From Rhodoblastus sp963727035 (GTDB lineage: Bacteria > Pseudomonadota > Alphaproteobacteria > Rhizobiales > Beijerinckiaceae): DNA of 64,000 bases. The stretch covers positions 273,062 to 337,061 of the forward strand of contig CAVSEY010000005.1 of the NCBI GenBank assembly GCA_963727035.1, read 5' to 3'. Position 1 is the first letter of the stretch; each line of letters begins with the position of its first letter. Shown one piece after another: positions 8,252 to 17,257 of the stretch. Both the position numbers and the translations under genes were made by a program. The notes under the pieces are model-generated. The model ran no database searches, was not told the origin of the DNA, and was given only the letters and a program-made list of their open reading frames with translations.

Positions 8252-9256
8252 GCGCGCGGCTGACCGTTTTGCGCCCCGGCGCCGGCGTCACGGTTCAGGA
8301 TTTCGGCCGCAAGAATTTTCGCGCTTTCGGCGTCGCGCTTTCCGGCGCGCTCGATCCCTATTTTCTCGCCGCCGCCAATTTTTTGGGCGGCGCGTCCGGA
8401 GGGCGCCGCCGGACTTGAAATCCTGCTCGCCGCGCCCGAATTGCGCGTGACAAAAGGCGCGGCGCGGATCGGCCTTGCCGGCGATGTTTCCGGCGTGATT
8501 TCGCGCGCCGACGGCGCGCGCGAGGACGTTTCGTCGTGGCGCGGCGTGGTTTTGCGCGAGGGTGACGCTCTGGCGCTGAAACTTGGGCGCGGCCCGGCCT
8601 ATCTCGGCTTTTCCGGCGGGCTCGACCTGCCCAAAGTCCTGGGCTCGCGCTCGACTTTTTTGCGCGCGGTTTTTGGGGGTCTGGAGGGCCGCGCCTTGCG
8701 CGCCGGCGACCTGCTCGCTTGCGGCGCAGCCGAGGGCGGCGATGTTTGCGCCCCACCTCTGTTCCACGAGGCCGGCCCGATCCGCTTCATCCCCGGCCCG
8801 CAGGACGATCATTTCACCCCCGAGGCGCACAAAACCTTCGTCTCGGCGCAATGGCGCGTCGGCGCCGACAGCGACCGCATGGGCCTGCGCCTCGCCGGCC
8901 CGCGCCTCCCCCACAATGCGAAGGGCGCCAATATCGTCTCGGATGGCGCGACACCCGGCGCGATCCAGGTTCCCGGCGACGGCCAACCGATCGTCCTGCG
9001 CGCCGATGGACAGACCTCCGGCGGCTATTCCAAGATCGGCTGCGCGATCGCCGCCGACCTGCCAAGGCTCGCCCATCTCGCGCCAGGCGATTGCTTGAGC
9101 TTCACCCCGGTCGATCACGCCGAAGCCGCGGCGGCGCGGCGCCGGGCGCATGAGATTTTCGAGCAATGGCGCGCGCGCATCGCGCCGGCGAGACTTCTGG
9201 ACAACGGGAAATTGTGGACCGAAAATCTCATCAGCGGCGCGACTTCGGGGGAGTGA
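8248..9256 (+). CDS. pxpC: 5-oxoprolinase subunit PxpC (KipA-like), split by a +1 frameshift
   Basis: Biotin-dependent-carboxyltransferase-like (CT_A_B) subunit of 5-oxoprolinase. The first 50 residues (VLRPGAGVTVQDFGRKNFRA ... LDPYFLAAANFLGG) are in frame with ATG 8248. One base later the family sequence continues as EGAAGLEILLAAPELRV and runs to the stop at 9256, including AYLGFSGGLDLP and SDRMGLRLAGP. The break is at about 8392-8402 (CCGGAGGGCG), where dropping a single G restores the family pattern ANFLGGASEGAAGLE. Rejoined length is about 335 residues, which is normal. Probably a consensus error, since pxpA and pxpB are intact. Confidence 0.85.
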
Positions 9257-9750
9257 ATGGCGCGGCTCCGTTTGAACGCCGGCTTCCGGTTCGTCCCTGC
9301 GCGCTTCCCGCAAGGTTCAAATATCAAACCCGGCAGGCCTCCCCGGGCGAGACTCGGCTGTCCAATTTTCAACAAATCGGCACAGCGTCTTTTGGGCTAG
9401 AATCGGCGTGGTTTTGAGGGACGCCGCGCCGACTGCTGGCGTGAAGGGTTTCGGACGCGGGGCCGCCGGAAGCCCGCTGCATCCGCGAACGGGCCGGCGT
9501 CCGAGACCCTTCATACGAGCGGAATTCCGTGACGGATGAACGAATCCGTGTCTTCAGCCCAAGGGCGCCTGCCCAATCACGCTCGGTAGCGTCCACTGAC
9601 GTGGTGGAGATTTTCTGAGGAGCCGGCGGGCGGCGCTCCGGAAGAAGCGTGATGACCGCCCCTAATTTCCACCACCTTGACGGACGTGATTCAACCCTGC
9701 AAGCTGAAAGGTAATTGCTATTCATTTTGCCAGCGCGGATGGAGCTGTAA
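9257..9750. other. Intergenic 494 bases, entry to the glycan island
   Basis: No gene with a recognisable product. Several short open frames occur on both strands (the longest, minus strand 9369-9788, has no recognisable motif and a shadow-like composition). GC content drops sharply toward 9690-9750, where the sulfotransferase-like gene begins. The segment 9580-9690 (CACTGACGTGGTGG and nearby) might be an old insertion-sequence remnant, but I could not match it to a family. Confidence 0.35.
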
Positions 9751-10797
9751 GTGACGAGGGTTAAGAATTGTATCTTGCATATCGGCACAGAAAAGACAGG
9801 ATCAACGTCGCTTCAGAATTGGTTAGGCTTAAATCGTGTGCAACTACTAGAGCGTGGATATTATGTACCAAAATCCCTGACAGAGGATAATGTTGGTGAT
9901 ACAGCCAATCACCTCGCGTTGGCGCTCATGTCGATAGATGACACCGTTTTTGACGATATGCGCAGAATGGCCGGCATTTGCGGCGCCCAGACGTTAAGTG
10001 AGTATAAGAAACAACAATTTATCAAATTTTCTGCCGAGTTATCGTCGTTGCCGACCACCGTTCATAGTGTTGTGCTGTCAAGCGAGCATTGCCATAGTCG
10101 ACTATTGACAGACGGCGAGGTCGACCGTTTAGCGTCCTTTCTGTCTCGCTTTTTTGAACAAATTCACCTTATTGTGTACCTAAGGCCTCAATATGAACTT
10201 GCGCTCAGTTTCTATGGCATGCAAGTTTTGTCCGGCAATGTCGATGTTCCGTATCTGCCGCTTATGTCAGCGCAGCCAGGTGAACATCGAATAGGATTTT
10301 ACGATTTTAGATATTTCGATTATCATGACTTGTTATCCAGGTGGCAAAGGCAGCTGAAGCCAAAACGTGTATCTGTCCGTCTTCTGGAAGATATAGAGAG
10401 TAGTGACGTCATTAGAGATTTTCAGGGTTTGATAGATGTTGATATACAATCCAATCGCGGCATCGCCAGATTGAATACAAACATAAGTGCAGAAGCTCAA
10501 TCTTTCCTCATTTACCTGACTAAGTCCATATCCACCGTGAGTAAGTCGTCGACGATGGACTTTAACGCGCTGCGTGCGGACATTTGTTCTCACCTCCTTG
10601 CGCATTTTCCTGGAAGGGGGCGAGCGCCAACGAGACTGCAGGTATTCCAATTTATGCGGCGCTTTGACGTTTCAAACGAACATGTGCGTGCCGAATTTTT
10701 TCCTGTTAAAAAACAATTGTTCAACATAGATTTCGATGCGTTTACGACTAAAGACGATTTACACCGTCTCGATGCGCAACAATTGTCTGATTTTTAT

Positions 10798-10806
10798 GTC
10801 AGACTG
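10798..10806 (+). repeat. 9-bp target-site duplication, left copy
   Basis: GTCAGACTG directly abuts the left end of the IS. The identical 9-mer abuts the right end at 12073-12081. Both copies are in the reading frame of the interrupted sulfotransferase-like gene (codons V-R-L), as expected of target duplication at insertion. Confidence 0.85.
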
Positions 10807-10827
10807 CTCATGAATTCCCCCCATTTT
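10807..10827 (+). repeat. Left terminal inverted repeat of the IS
   Basis: Reads CTCATGAATTCCCCCCATTT plus one T. It pairs with the right end after one single-base gap; the best conserved part is TTCCCC-c-CATTTT. Confidence 0.8.
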
Positions 10828-10901
10828 TGCGCAAATCGGAAAAGCCTAAATTTTCGTTATCCCCGAGCTGTAGGACGGAGAATAAGCCGGCAGGGGGAGC
10901 C

Positions 10902-12053
10902 ATGCGCGCGTCGAAGGAGCGATTTGATTTCATTCAGGAATTTTTGAAGCGCGTGTTCGGCGACGATCTGCATGCCAAGCGCATCCTGTCGCTGGCCAAC
11001 GGCACGCTCGGGGTGATGACCGGAGCGGCGCTCGCTGTTTCCTTGATTGGACAGGCTCTGGCCACAGCGCGTGGCTTGATCGCCAAGTCGGCGATCAAAC
11101 AGGTCGACCGGTTGCTCAGCAACTCGGGCGTGGCGCCTTGGGACTTGTTCGGGTCTTGGATCGCCGAGGTCGTCGGAGAGCGCCGCGAGATCGTCGTGGC
11201 GATGGATTGGACGGATTTCGATCGCGACAACCAGTGCACGCTTGCGCTGCATCTCGTCACGAACCACGGCAGGGCGACGCCGCTGCTTTGGCTGACCGTC
11301 GACAAGGACGAATTGAAGGACCAGCGCAACGATTTCGAGGATTTGTGCCTGGCCCGATTAAAGGCGCTGCTGCCCGAGGGGGTGACCGCGACCATTCTGG
11401 CCGACCGCGGCTTTGGCGACGTCAAGCTGTTCGAATTCCTCGACGCCCTTGGCTTTCAATATGTCATCCGCTTTCGCTCCAGCACCCATGTCAGGGCCGC
11501 CGATGGCGAAACGCGCGAAGCCGGCGATTGGGTCGGCAAGGGCGGACGAGCGCGGAAATTGCGCGACGCCGAAATCTCCGCCGCCCGCCAGAAGGTCGGG
11601 GCGGTCGTATGCGTGAAAGCCTCGGGCATGAAGGAAGCCTGGCATCTTGCCGCCAGCGATGGCGCGCTCTCTGCGGCGCAGATCGTCAATCTGTACTCGA
11701 AAAGGTGGACCATCGAGCCCAGCTTCCGGGACAGCAAGGACCTTCGCTTTGGAATGGGCATGAGCACGCTGAGGATCGATGACCCGCAGCGCCGAGATCG
11801 CCTGTTGCTGCTCAACGCTTTCGCCATCATGCTGCTGACGGTATTGGGCGCCGCTGGCGAAAGCCTCGGAATGGACCGGCAGTTGAGAACCAGCACCGCC
11901 AAGCGACGCGTTCATTCCCTGTTTCGCCAGGGATGCCTGCTTTACGAACTCATCCCCAACATGCCGGACGAAAAACTCAAGCCCCTCATTGAGCGATATC
12001 AGCAACTCCTACGCGAAAATCGCGTGTTTTCCGAGGCTTTTGGCATCATCTGA
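10902..12053 (+). CDS. IS4-family transposase
   Basis: 383 residues starting MRASKERFDF at an ATG with a strong ribosome-binding site (CAGGGGGAGCC). The RNase-H-like core shows the DDE triad context: first Asp in VVAMDWTDF, second in TILADRGFGD, and the Y-(2)-R-(3)-E-(6)-K type signature YSKRWTIEPSFRDSKDLRFGMG carrying the catalytic Glu. The C-terminal LLLLNAFAIMLLTVLG is the usual hydrophobic helix of this family. No frameshift or internal stop is present, so the enzyme should be functional. Confidence 0.95.
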   Translation: MRASKERFDFIQEFLKRVFGDDLHAKRILSLANGTLGVMTGAALAVSLIGQALATARGLIAKSAIKQVDRLLSNSGVAPWDLFGSWIAEVVGERREIVVAMDWTDFDRDNQCTLALHLVTNHGRATPLLWLTVDKDELKDQRNDFEDLCLARLKALLPEGVTATILADRGFGDVKLFEFLDALGFQYVIRFRSSTHVRAADGETREAGDWVGKGGRARKLRDAEISAARQKVGAVVCVKASGMKEAWHLAASDGALSAAQIVNLYSKRWTIEPSFRDSKDLRFGMGMSTLRIDDPQRRDRLLLLNAFAIMLLTVLGAAGESLGMDRQLRTSTAKRRVHSLFRQGCLLYELIPNMPDEKLKPLIERYQQLLRENRVFSEAFGII

Positions 12054-12072
12054 AAATGAGGGGAACGCTGAG
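12053..12072 (-). repeat. Right terminal inverted repeat of the IS
   Basis: Reading inward: CTCAGCGTTCCCCTCATTTT. It matches the left end except for a one-base gap and scattered substitutions. Confidence 0.8.
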
Positions 12073-12081
12073 GTCAGACTG
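12073..12081 (+). repeat. 9-bp target-site duplication, right copy
   Basis: GTCAGACTG, identical to 10798-10806. The sulfotransferase reading frame resumes right after it and stops at TAG 12121-12123. Confidence 0.85.
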
Positions 12082-12163
12082 ATATCTGAAAGCAGGTTCG
12101 CAGCGTTATATAATTGCAGATAGAAAAACTCTCGCAAAGCGGGATAAAAGTTGGCGGGCGCCG

Positions 12164-13177
12164 TCACGGATTTGTCTCGTTGGCGGCCTGCGGCGACGAT
12201 GCGGGAGGTTCGGCCGGCAGAGCCCCTCCTGCTTCTTCGATCTGCACGGAAATGAGCGCAATACCGAGACGCCGCTGGTCGTTGTTCTCGCCCGAATCCG
12301 CCGGTCGTGTTGGATAAGGCGGCGTGATTGTGATGACGCGCGCCCGCGTCAAAGGGCGGAGACGAACCCGGACTGTTTCGCGCGCGCTGGAAGCGACGAT
12401 GGCCGCGGTGCATTGCCCGCAACGCACCAGGATCGGCTTTCCGGCATTGGGGCCAAAGGCCCAATAATGGATAACCAAATCGAAATTTTCCGGAAGATCC
12501 GAATTGAAGTGGAATTCGACGGCCTCACTGATGTTGGCGTCGGACCAGCGGCCCCAATCCTCCATGAAGGACAAGCCGATGATTGCCCGCACGACGCTCG
12601 GAAGACCCTGCCGATTCAGGTCGATCCGGTCGTTCAGACGCGCCTCATATTTAGTTGCGGAGGACGAAAGGCGGATGCGATGGAACTGGCTCGCCACTGC
12701 GGTCGTGCCATCCGGGCGTCTCAACTCGACGCGCAGGTCCAACGAATCTCCAGGCAAAAGCCGCTTGCCGGCATTCGGCGGCATGTCGAAATTCACGTAG
12801 TGGAAGGTCGTTCCCGAGCCGATATCCTGCGCTAGTCGCGTCGACCGGACGCCCCTCGAAAGCAAGAGTCCGTCGAAGGCGTCGTAAAGAGAGTAGCTCA
12901 ATTCCGGCGCGTGCTGGCCGAGGCATCCCCATGCCTCAGACGACGCGTTATGGATTTTCGCCACCATGCTGAAATTCTGATCGAAAAGGACTTCATTGGG
13001 ATTGGCTTGCTGAAGCGAAATGCTCAAATGGGTCGGATCGGGCGGAGTGGGTTTGGCTTCGGTTGCAGGCCAGCAAGTGGGGCGATCCGCGCCAAGTCTT
13101 TCGCGGTCAAACTGGAAGTAGCTATGATCGGGTTGTATCAGCGGATCGCGTGTTCTCTCCTTGGCTTGTCGAACCAT
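12164..13177 (-). CDS. Glycan-cluster protein with Ig-like and DUF7024-like domains
   Basis: 337 residues, no catalytic motif seen. The N-terminal half (about 45-170) looks like a beta-sandwich of the kind attached to polysaccharide export or tailoring proteins (FSMVAKIHNASSEAWG ... GDSLDLRVELRRPDG). The C-terminal half (about 185-310) matches the domain often found at the end of glycosyltransferases: AIIGLSFMEDWGRWSD, YWAFGPNAGKPI and RRLGIALISVQIEE (DUF7024-like, probable carbohydrate binding). The ATG at 13177 overlaps the end of the upstream glycosyltransferase gene by 40 bases. A second, damaged copy of the C-terminal domain lies in the opposite orientation at 16620-17056. Confidence 0.65.
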   Translation of the reverse strand: MVRQAKERTRDPLIQPDHSYFQFDRERLGADRPTCWPATEAKPTPPDPTHLSISLQQANPNEVLFDQNFSMVAKIHNASSEAWGCLGQHAPELSYSLYDAFDGLLLSRGVRSTRLAQDIGSGTTFHYVNFDMPPNAGKRLLPGDSLDLRVELRRPDGTTAVASQFHRIRLSSSATKYEARLNDRIDLNRQGLPSVVRAIIGLSFMEDWGRWSDANISEAVEFHFNSDLPENFDLVIHYWAFGPNAGKPILVRCGQCTAAIVASSARETVRVRLRPLTRARVITITPPYPTRPADSGENNDQRRLGIALISVQIEEAGGALPAEPPASSPQAANETNP

Positions 13178-14010
13178 CCGTCTCGGAAAATGACGTGGAG
13201 GGCGGCGCGCGTTTCAATGAGTTCGGAAACGCCCCATTTGTCTTCGAAAAGTCGCCAGCCCTCGTTGGCGTTCCGAAGTCGGTAGTAGGATTCACTGTCT
13301 GGAGAATGGTGGTAGACGACCAGTGACGGTAAGTAAGCCACCTTGACGTCGGTATTTTCCTTCACATTTAAGTAGAAATCCTCATGTTCGCCGTTACAAA
13401 CGAAGCGCGGATCCCATACCGCGCCACGCTCAATCGTCGTCCTGCGGCAGATCTTCCAGTTCAACGCGGTGTCGCTGACAAAATAGACCATTCCAGCGAC
13501 CTCCCTGCGCTGGAGTTCGAAGAAATCGATGGCGGCAATGTACACTAGTCCGCGCATCGGGTCGCGAATCATGAACGACTCGAAGCGGCGAACCGCCCAG
13601 GCGGGGAATTCGAGCCGTCCGTGGACATCGCGAACCAGTCCACCGAGAATGTCGATGTCGGGGTCGGCCTCGAAAATCCGGATCGCCGGCGAAAAATCGG
13701 TCTCTTCCGAAAACAGGAAGTCGTCGTCGCAATAGAGAATGAATTCTGTGTCGACCTCGCGCGCGGCCGCATTGCGGCCATAGCCCACGCCCGATCCATA
13801 AGGAACCCGGACGACTTTGACCTTCATCTCGTCGTAGAATTTCTGGAGATCGACCTCTTCTTCGTTCTGATCGGCGACAATGAAGGAAATTGTCGGATAA
13901 ACGGCCCTGACGCTGCGAATGAAACGTTGGACGCAATAGGGTCGGTCAACGGTGTTGACGCAAATCGTGACCCGCTCGACATCCGGGCGTGGGCGCATTG
14001 AATTGGACAT
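13138..14010 (-). CDS. Family 2 (GT-A) glycosyltransferase
   Basis: 290 residues from the ATG at 14010, which has an excellent ribosome-binding site (AAGGAGGAAC); an open frame extends upstream to 14289 but without family sequence. The Rossmann-like start VTICVNTVDRPYCVQRFIRSV and the DXD-type metal site ILYCDDDFLF are typical of GT-A enzymes. NGEHEDFYLNVK supplies the conserved acidic pair of the acceptor side. It would add a sugar from a nucleotide donor to a surface glycan; donor and acceptor are unknown. It sits upstream of the DUF7024 protein with overlapping ends, so they are probably one operon. Confidence 0.82.
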   Translation of the reverse strand: MSNSMRPRPDVERVTICVNTVDRPYCVQRFIRSVRAVYPTISFIVADQNEEEVDLQKFYDEMKVKVVRVPYGSGVGYGRNAAAREVDTEFILYCDDDFLFSEETDFSPAIRIFEADPDIDILGGLVRDVHGRLEFPAWAVRRFESFMIRDPMRGLVYIAAIDFFELQRREVAGMVYFVSDTALNWKICRRTTIERGAVWDPRFVCNGEHEDFYLNVKENTDVKVAYLPSLVVYHHSPDSESYYRLRNANEGWRLFEDKWGVSELIETRAALHVIFRDGWFDKPRREHAIR

Positions 14011-14083
14011 CCATGTTCCTCCTTGCCGACGGCAACGCCTAATCCCGATCAAAGCGCCTGTAAATGATCGACGCCCGATATAT

Positions 14084-15289
14084 TTATTTCGAATCCGTTG
14101 GCTTTGCCCTCGATTTTCGAGCGAACGCGGCCAGTTTCTCAGATTCGACCGGCTCGAAGGCGTGCCAGGCGAGTGGGATGTCCTCCCAGATTCCGTAATG
14201 CCGCGCCCGCAGAGCCGCGTTGCCGGACTGGTCCCGGTAACGCGCGAATTTCGACAGCCGTTCTTCGTAACTCCTGATAATCCAGTCAAAATGAAGGATC
14301 AATGCGTCATCGGGCGCGCCCGCCCCGCTCTGAATGACAAGGCCAGGACTATGAAGTTGGTCGCTGTAAACGGCGCGGTCCCTGCGAAACATGCGCCATT
14401 GCCGATCGAATTCGGCGGCAGGGCCGAAGGAGATAAAGCGCGAACGCATCAACCGCTGCTTCTCGTCGAGAACGAGCTGGCAGCGCGGGAACCCATAGAC
14501 ATCCACCGGAGCGTCGAGATCGACCTCGCCGAGCCAGCGAAGCAACGCGCCGGACGGCAATTCGTCGTCATCGAGCCTGAGAAGCCATTCGGTCGGAGAT
14601 GAGGCGGCGATCGCCGGCAAAAGCGATTCGACGCGGCGCGAAGGAGAGGCGACCGTCGCCAAGCGCGCGCCGAGATCGGCGAGCACTTTTTCCGTCCCGT
14701 CGCTCGAACGCGTGTCGATCGCGAACAAAGGGTCGACGCCCACTTCGCGATAGAAGTGGAAAATCTCGCCGATCCACGACGCGGAATTGATCGTCGGGAC
14801 GACCAGGGTCACCGAATTGGGGATAGCGCCGGAAGCGACCGGCTCCGAGATCGCCGGCCAGTCCCGATGTTCGCCGCGATTGCAAATGAAGAGCAGATAA
14901 TCGATGACGGCGTAACCGTCGAACGGGTGCGCCTGGACGATGTCGGTGAAACGGTCCAGCCAATCCTTGGGCAGCCTGTCGTATCCGGGAAGTAACCTGA
15001 GCAGGAGAGGGAGTTCGTAGAAATCCCATCTCGCCAACCTTCCGCGATACTCTAGCGTCTTCGCCATTCCTATGGCGAGGTCGACAATCGGCCGATGGAG
15101 GTGTGCCTGCAGGACGGCTTCGGAATCGGGTTCGCGGCCCAGCAATTCCCTGAACAGGCGAAAGACATCTTCCCGCGTTGAAAGGCGATGATCCATCATT
15201 TCCATCGGCAGCGTCAACACTTGAACGAGGCTGGTTTCTTCGCGCTCCGCGCGCGGGCCAAAGCTAACATATTCTCCGGCGCAACGCAT
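14084..15289 (-). CDS. GT2-like glycosyltransferase with an N-terminal helical domain
   Basis: Up to 401 residues. The middle (about 155-270) is GT-A-like: VTLVVPTINSASWIGEIFHF, FAIDTRSSDGTEKVL and the metal-site stretch WLLRLDDDELPSG. The first 120 residues hold a helical region (DVFRLFRELLGREPDSEAVL) resembling the DUF4214-type domains attached to glycosyltransferases. The first 28 residues look non-conserved, so translation may begin at ATG 15205 (MEMMDHRL). Neither start has a clear ribosome-binding site. It is upstream of the other glycosyltransferase by about 70 bases, on the same strand. Confidence 0.72.
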   Translation of the reverse strand: MRCAGEYVSFGPRAEREETSLVQVLTLPMEMMDHRLSTREDVFRLFRELLGREPDSEAVLQAHLHRPIVDLAIGMAKTLEYRGRLARWDFYELPLLLRLLPGYDRLPKDWLDRFTDIVQAHPFDGYAVIDYLLFICNRGEHRDWPAISEPVASGAIPNSVTLVVPTINSASWIGEIFHFYREVGVDPLFAIDTRSSDGTEKVLADLGARLATVASPSRRVESLLPAIAASSPTEWLLRLDDDELPSGALLRWLGEVDLDAPVDVYGFPRCQLVLDEKQRLMRSRFISFGPAAEFDRQWRMFRRDRAVYSDQLHSPGLVIQSGAGAPDDALILHFDWIIRSYEERLSKFARYRDQSGNAALRARHYGIWEDIPLAWHAFEPVESEKLAAFARKSRAKPTDSK

Positions 15290-15415
15290 GGGCGGCGACG
15301 ATCAGACAAACATTTCTTTCATAGGATGGATCGAGATGGGCGCTCCACTCGGGTCGAACCGGAGCGCCGAAAGTTCATGACATCGGAACCTTTCAGCCTC
15401 AAATTTTACTTGTGA

Positions 15416-15892
15416 ATTTCAAAGTTGTCCTTGAAGACATCTTCATGCTCCCAGTCTGTCGAATACATTTGCTCTTCGTCGAGGGTTAGGTTGCCAATCT
15501 GAACTTAAACGAATAATTCCGCCAAGGCCTACTGATGGAGGAAGGAAAACGCGCTCTGCGTTCTTGGTTCCGGCCTCGTCCGCTTCGGGCTTAGACCAGG
15601 CGCCTGCCAACCCCGTTCGCTCGACACAACAAACTAACGGACGCCCTGCGCCTGCAGCTTTCCACCGATCAGCCGCGCCGCTTCGCCGGCAGCCAACCAT
15701 TGGTTACTCCTGTTGCAACCCGTTGTGATTCGCCCGCGATCAGGTCGGAACGCCAAGCCGGTGTGAGGAGGTCAAGGATTCAGAATTGCTTCGCAGTTGC
15801 GAGAGGTATATCATTAATGGAAGATTACTGATCGCGCCTGACGCCACATCGTCGCCAGCCGCCAAGTTGGATTTCGCTGGGGGCTGCAAGGC
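15416..15892. other. Intergenic 477 bases between divergent glycan genes
   Basis: No recognisable gene. An 85-codon minus-strand frame (15443-15700) has no motif, and its composition suggests chance or a decayed fragment. The part near 15780-15830 (GAGAGGTATATCATTAATGGAAG) is AT-rich and may hold the promoter of the radical SAM gene. Confidence 0.35.
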
Positions 15893-16819
15893 GTGGCGTA
15901 CAAAATCATGCAGTTGGAAACCTCAAACCGCTGCAGTTTGACCTGCTTTTACTGCCCGCATCCCGAACAATTGCGGCCAAAGGGCGACATGACTTTCGAA
16001 ACATTCGCGCTTTGCATCGAGGCGGTTCGACGGTCGCAAAATCCGGAATATCTCGGAAAAAAATTCGTTTGGCTCAACCATTTCGGGGAGCCGTTGCTGA
16101 ATCCCCTGCTTCCGGACTTTATCGCGCACGCTGTCGCCAACGACGTCGAAGTTTCATTTTTCAGCAATGGCGTCGACCTGGATGGAAAGCTTTTCCCTCG
16201 GTCCTTATGGCGTGACCTCGCCCGCGCCGGACTCAAGGCTGTAGCGTTGTCTGCTCACGTCAAATCCCGCGGGGTGTTGGAACGACACGTTGAAGACATC
16301 ATTCCGGTCATTTATACTTTCCAGCCGAAACGCGAACACCTTCACGATTGGGCGGGTCAGGTCAAATTGGAAAAACTCAAGCCGCGCGGGGCGCCATCGA
16401 CCGCCAGCGGGCCGTGCGATTACGAAACGCAAAATATGTTCGTCGTTCGTTGGGATGGGGTTTTAACCGCTTGCTGTTACGACATCGAAGGCGGCGGCTT
16501 GGGCGATATCAGGCAGGTCCTTCAGAGCGGCTTCGAGTTCAAGAGAATTCCGCTGTGCTCCCGGTGCACGCTTGGTCGCGGCGACGCGAAATGGATTGAG
16601 CCGCCGCCTCTCATCTCAGCTTCATACGAGGTGCGGTTGAGCGAAAGGATCGACTTGAACCGGCCGGATTTGCCGAGCGTCGTGCGGGCAATTATCGGCT
16701 TGTCTTTCATGGAAGATTGGGGCCGCTGGTCAGACGCCAACATCAGCAAGGCCGTCGAATTCCATTCAATGCGGATCTTCCGGAAAGAAACGACCTCGAT
16801 ATCGAGTATTGGGCTTTAG
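15893..16819 (+). CDS. Radical SAM protein with SPASM-like Cys region, running into a DUF7024-like domain
   Basis: The GTG start gives MAYKIMQLETSNRCSLTCFYC; the C-x3-C-x2-C triad ligating the 4Fe-4S cluster is CSLTCFYC. LNHFGEPLLNP corresponds to the GGE motif region. The later Cys-rich stretch (GPCDYETQN ... LTACCYD ... IPLCSRCTLG) resembles the SPASM-type auxiliary cluster domain. From about residue 245 the protein enters a DUF7024-like segment (VVRAIIGLSFMEDWGRWSD) nearly identical to that at 12.5 kb, then loses frame at about residue 288. Radical SAM enzymes of this kind modify peptides or sugars; the setting suggests a glycan role. Whether the natural product is the fusion is uncertain. 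Confidence 0.7.
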   Translation: MAYKIMQLETSNRCSLTCFYCPHPEQLRPKGDMTFETFALCIEAVRRSQNPEYLGKKFVWLNHFGEPLLNPLLPDFIAHAVANDVEVSFFSNGVDLDGKLFPRSLWRDLARAGLKAVALSAHVKSRGVLERHVEDIIPVIYTFQPKREHLHDWAGQVKLEKLKPRGAPSTASGPCDYETQNMFVVRWDGVLTACCYDIEGGGLGDIRQVLQSGFEFKRIPLCSRCTLGRGDAKWIEPPPLISASYEVRLSERIDLNRPDLPSVVRAIIGLSFMEDWGRWSDANISKAVEFHSMRIFRKETTSISSIGL

Positions 16820-17056
16820 AGCAATGCCGGAAAGCCAATTCTGGGCGTTGATCGCGGGCAATCCACGGCAAGTTTCGTCGGCTCCGGCGCGCCGGGAGCC
16901 CGTTCGCATTCGTCTCCACCCATTGACGCGGGCGCGCGCCATCACAATCACCCCCCTTATCCGGCAACTCCGGCGGAATTGGGCGACAACAACGACCGGC
17001 GGCGTCTCGGTATTGCGCTCATTTCCGTGAAAATCGAAGAATTACGACCGGATTGA
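16620..17056 (+). pseudogene. Damaged DUF7024-like domain continuing the radical SAM gene
   Basis: Homology to residues about 185-310 of the protein at 12164-13177 continues across several frames: SKAVEFH, then FNADLPERNDLDIEYWA, then NAGKPIL, then RIRLHPLTRARAITITP, then NDRRRLGIALISVKIEE ending at TGA 17054-17056. At least four single-base frame changes are needed. Either this tail is decaying or the consensus is poor here. The DNA is inverted relative to the other copy. Confidence 0.65.
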
Positions 17057-17257
17057 CCTGCCGCTGAAGCTTTAATCCAGGCGCGATTAGAGCCTCGGCG
17101 GGTTTTACGCCTTGGGGCGCGGTGTCAGCAACATGCGATCGGAGGAACTGGTTTCTGCCGAGAATTGATGTGATAACGCCGTCGCGCCCCTTCTTGTGCG
17201 CTCCGTTTGCAGGAAAAGTCGCGTCCGCGCCCAAGGCGCCGTCGCCACCGGCGACGA

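Larger units (their letters stand above)
9751..10947 (+). pseudogene. Sulfotransferase-like protein, 3' end interrupted by an IS4-family element
   Basis: The N-terminus carries the PAPS-binding loop HIGTEKTGSTSLQNWLG (residues 10-26) and a later block IVYLRPQYELALSFYG that resembles the 3'-phosphate site of sulfotransferases, so a sulfate-transfer role on a surface glycan is inferred. The frame is AT-rich and looks foreign. The IS element enters after codons V-R-L (10798-10806). The present reading adds 47 IS-derived residues and ends inside the transposase gene. On the far side of the IS, the same frame after the duplicated target (12082-12123) reads ISESRFAALYNCR then TAG. The original protein was thus 365 residues and has lost only its last 13. 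Confidence 0.72.
10807..12072 (+). mobile_element. Complete IS4-family insertion sequence, 1266 bp
   Basis: Bounded by imperfect inverted repeats that both start CTCA and share TTCCCC-y-CATTTT (left 10807-10827, right 12053-12072, reading inward). Both ends are flanked by the 9-bp direct repeat GTCAGACTG. One intact transposase gene fills the element. Intact ends, an exact target duplication and an intact transposase argue for a recent and perhaps still active insertion. The transposase stop at 12051-12053 touches the right inverted repeat. Confidence 0.88.

Noticed and set aside
9369..9788. 139-codon minus-strand frame upstream of the sulfotransferase-like gene
   Set aside because: Ser/Arg-rich shadow-like sequence overlapping the start of the opposite gene; nothing recognisable.
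15443..15700. 85-codon minus-strand frame in the glycan island
   Set aside because: No motif, no ribosome-binding site, and a composition like non-coding DNA.
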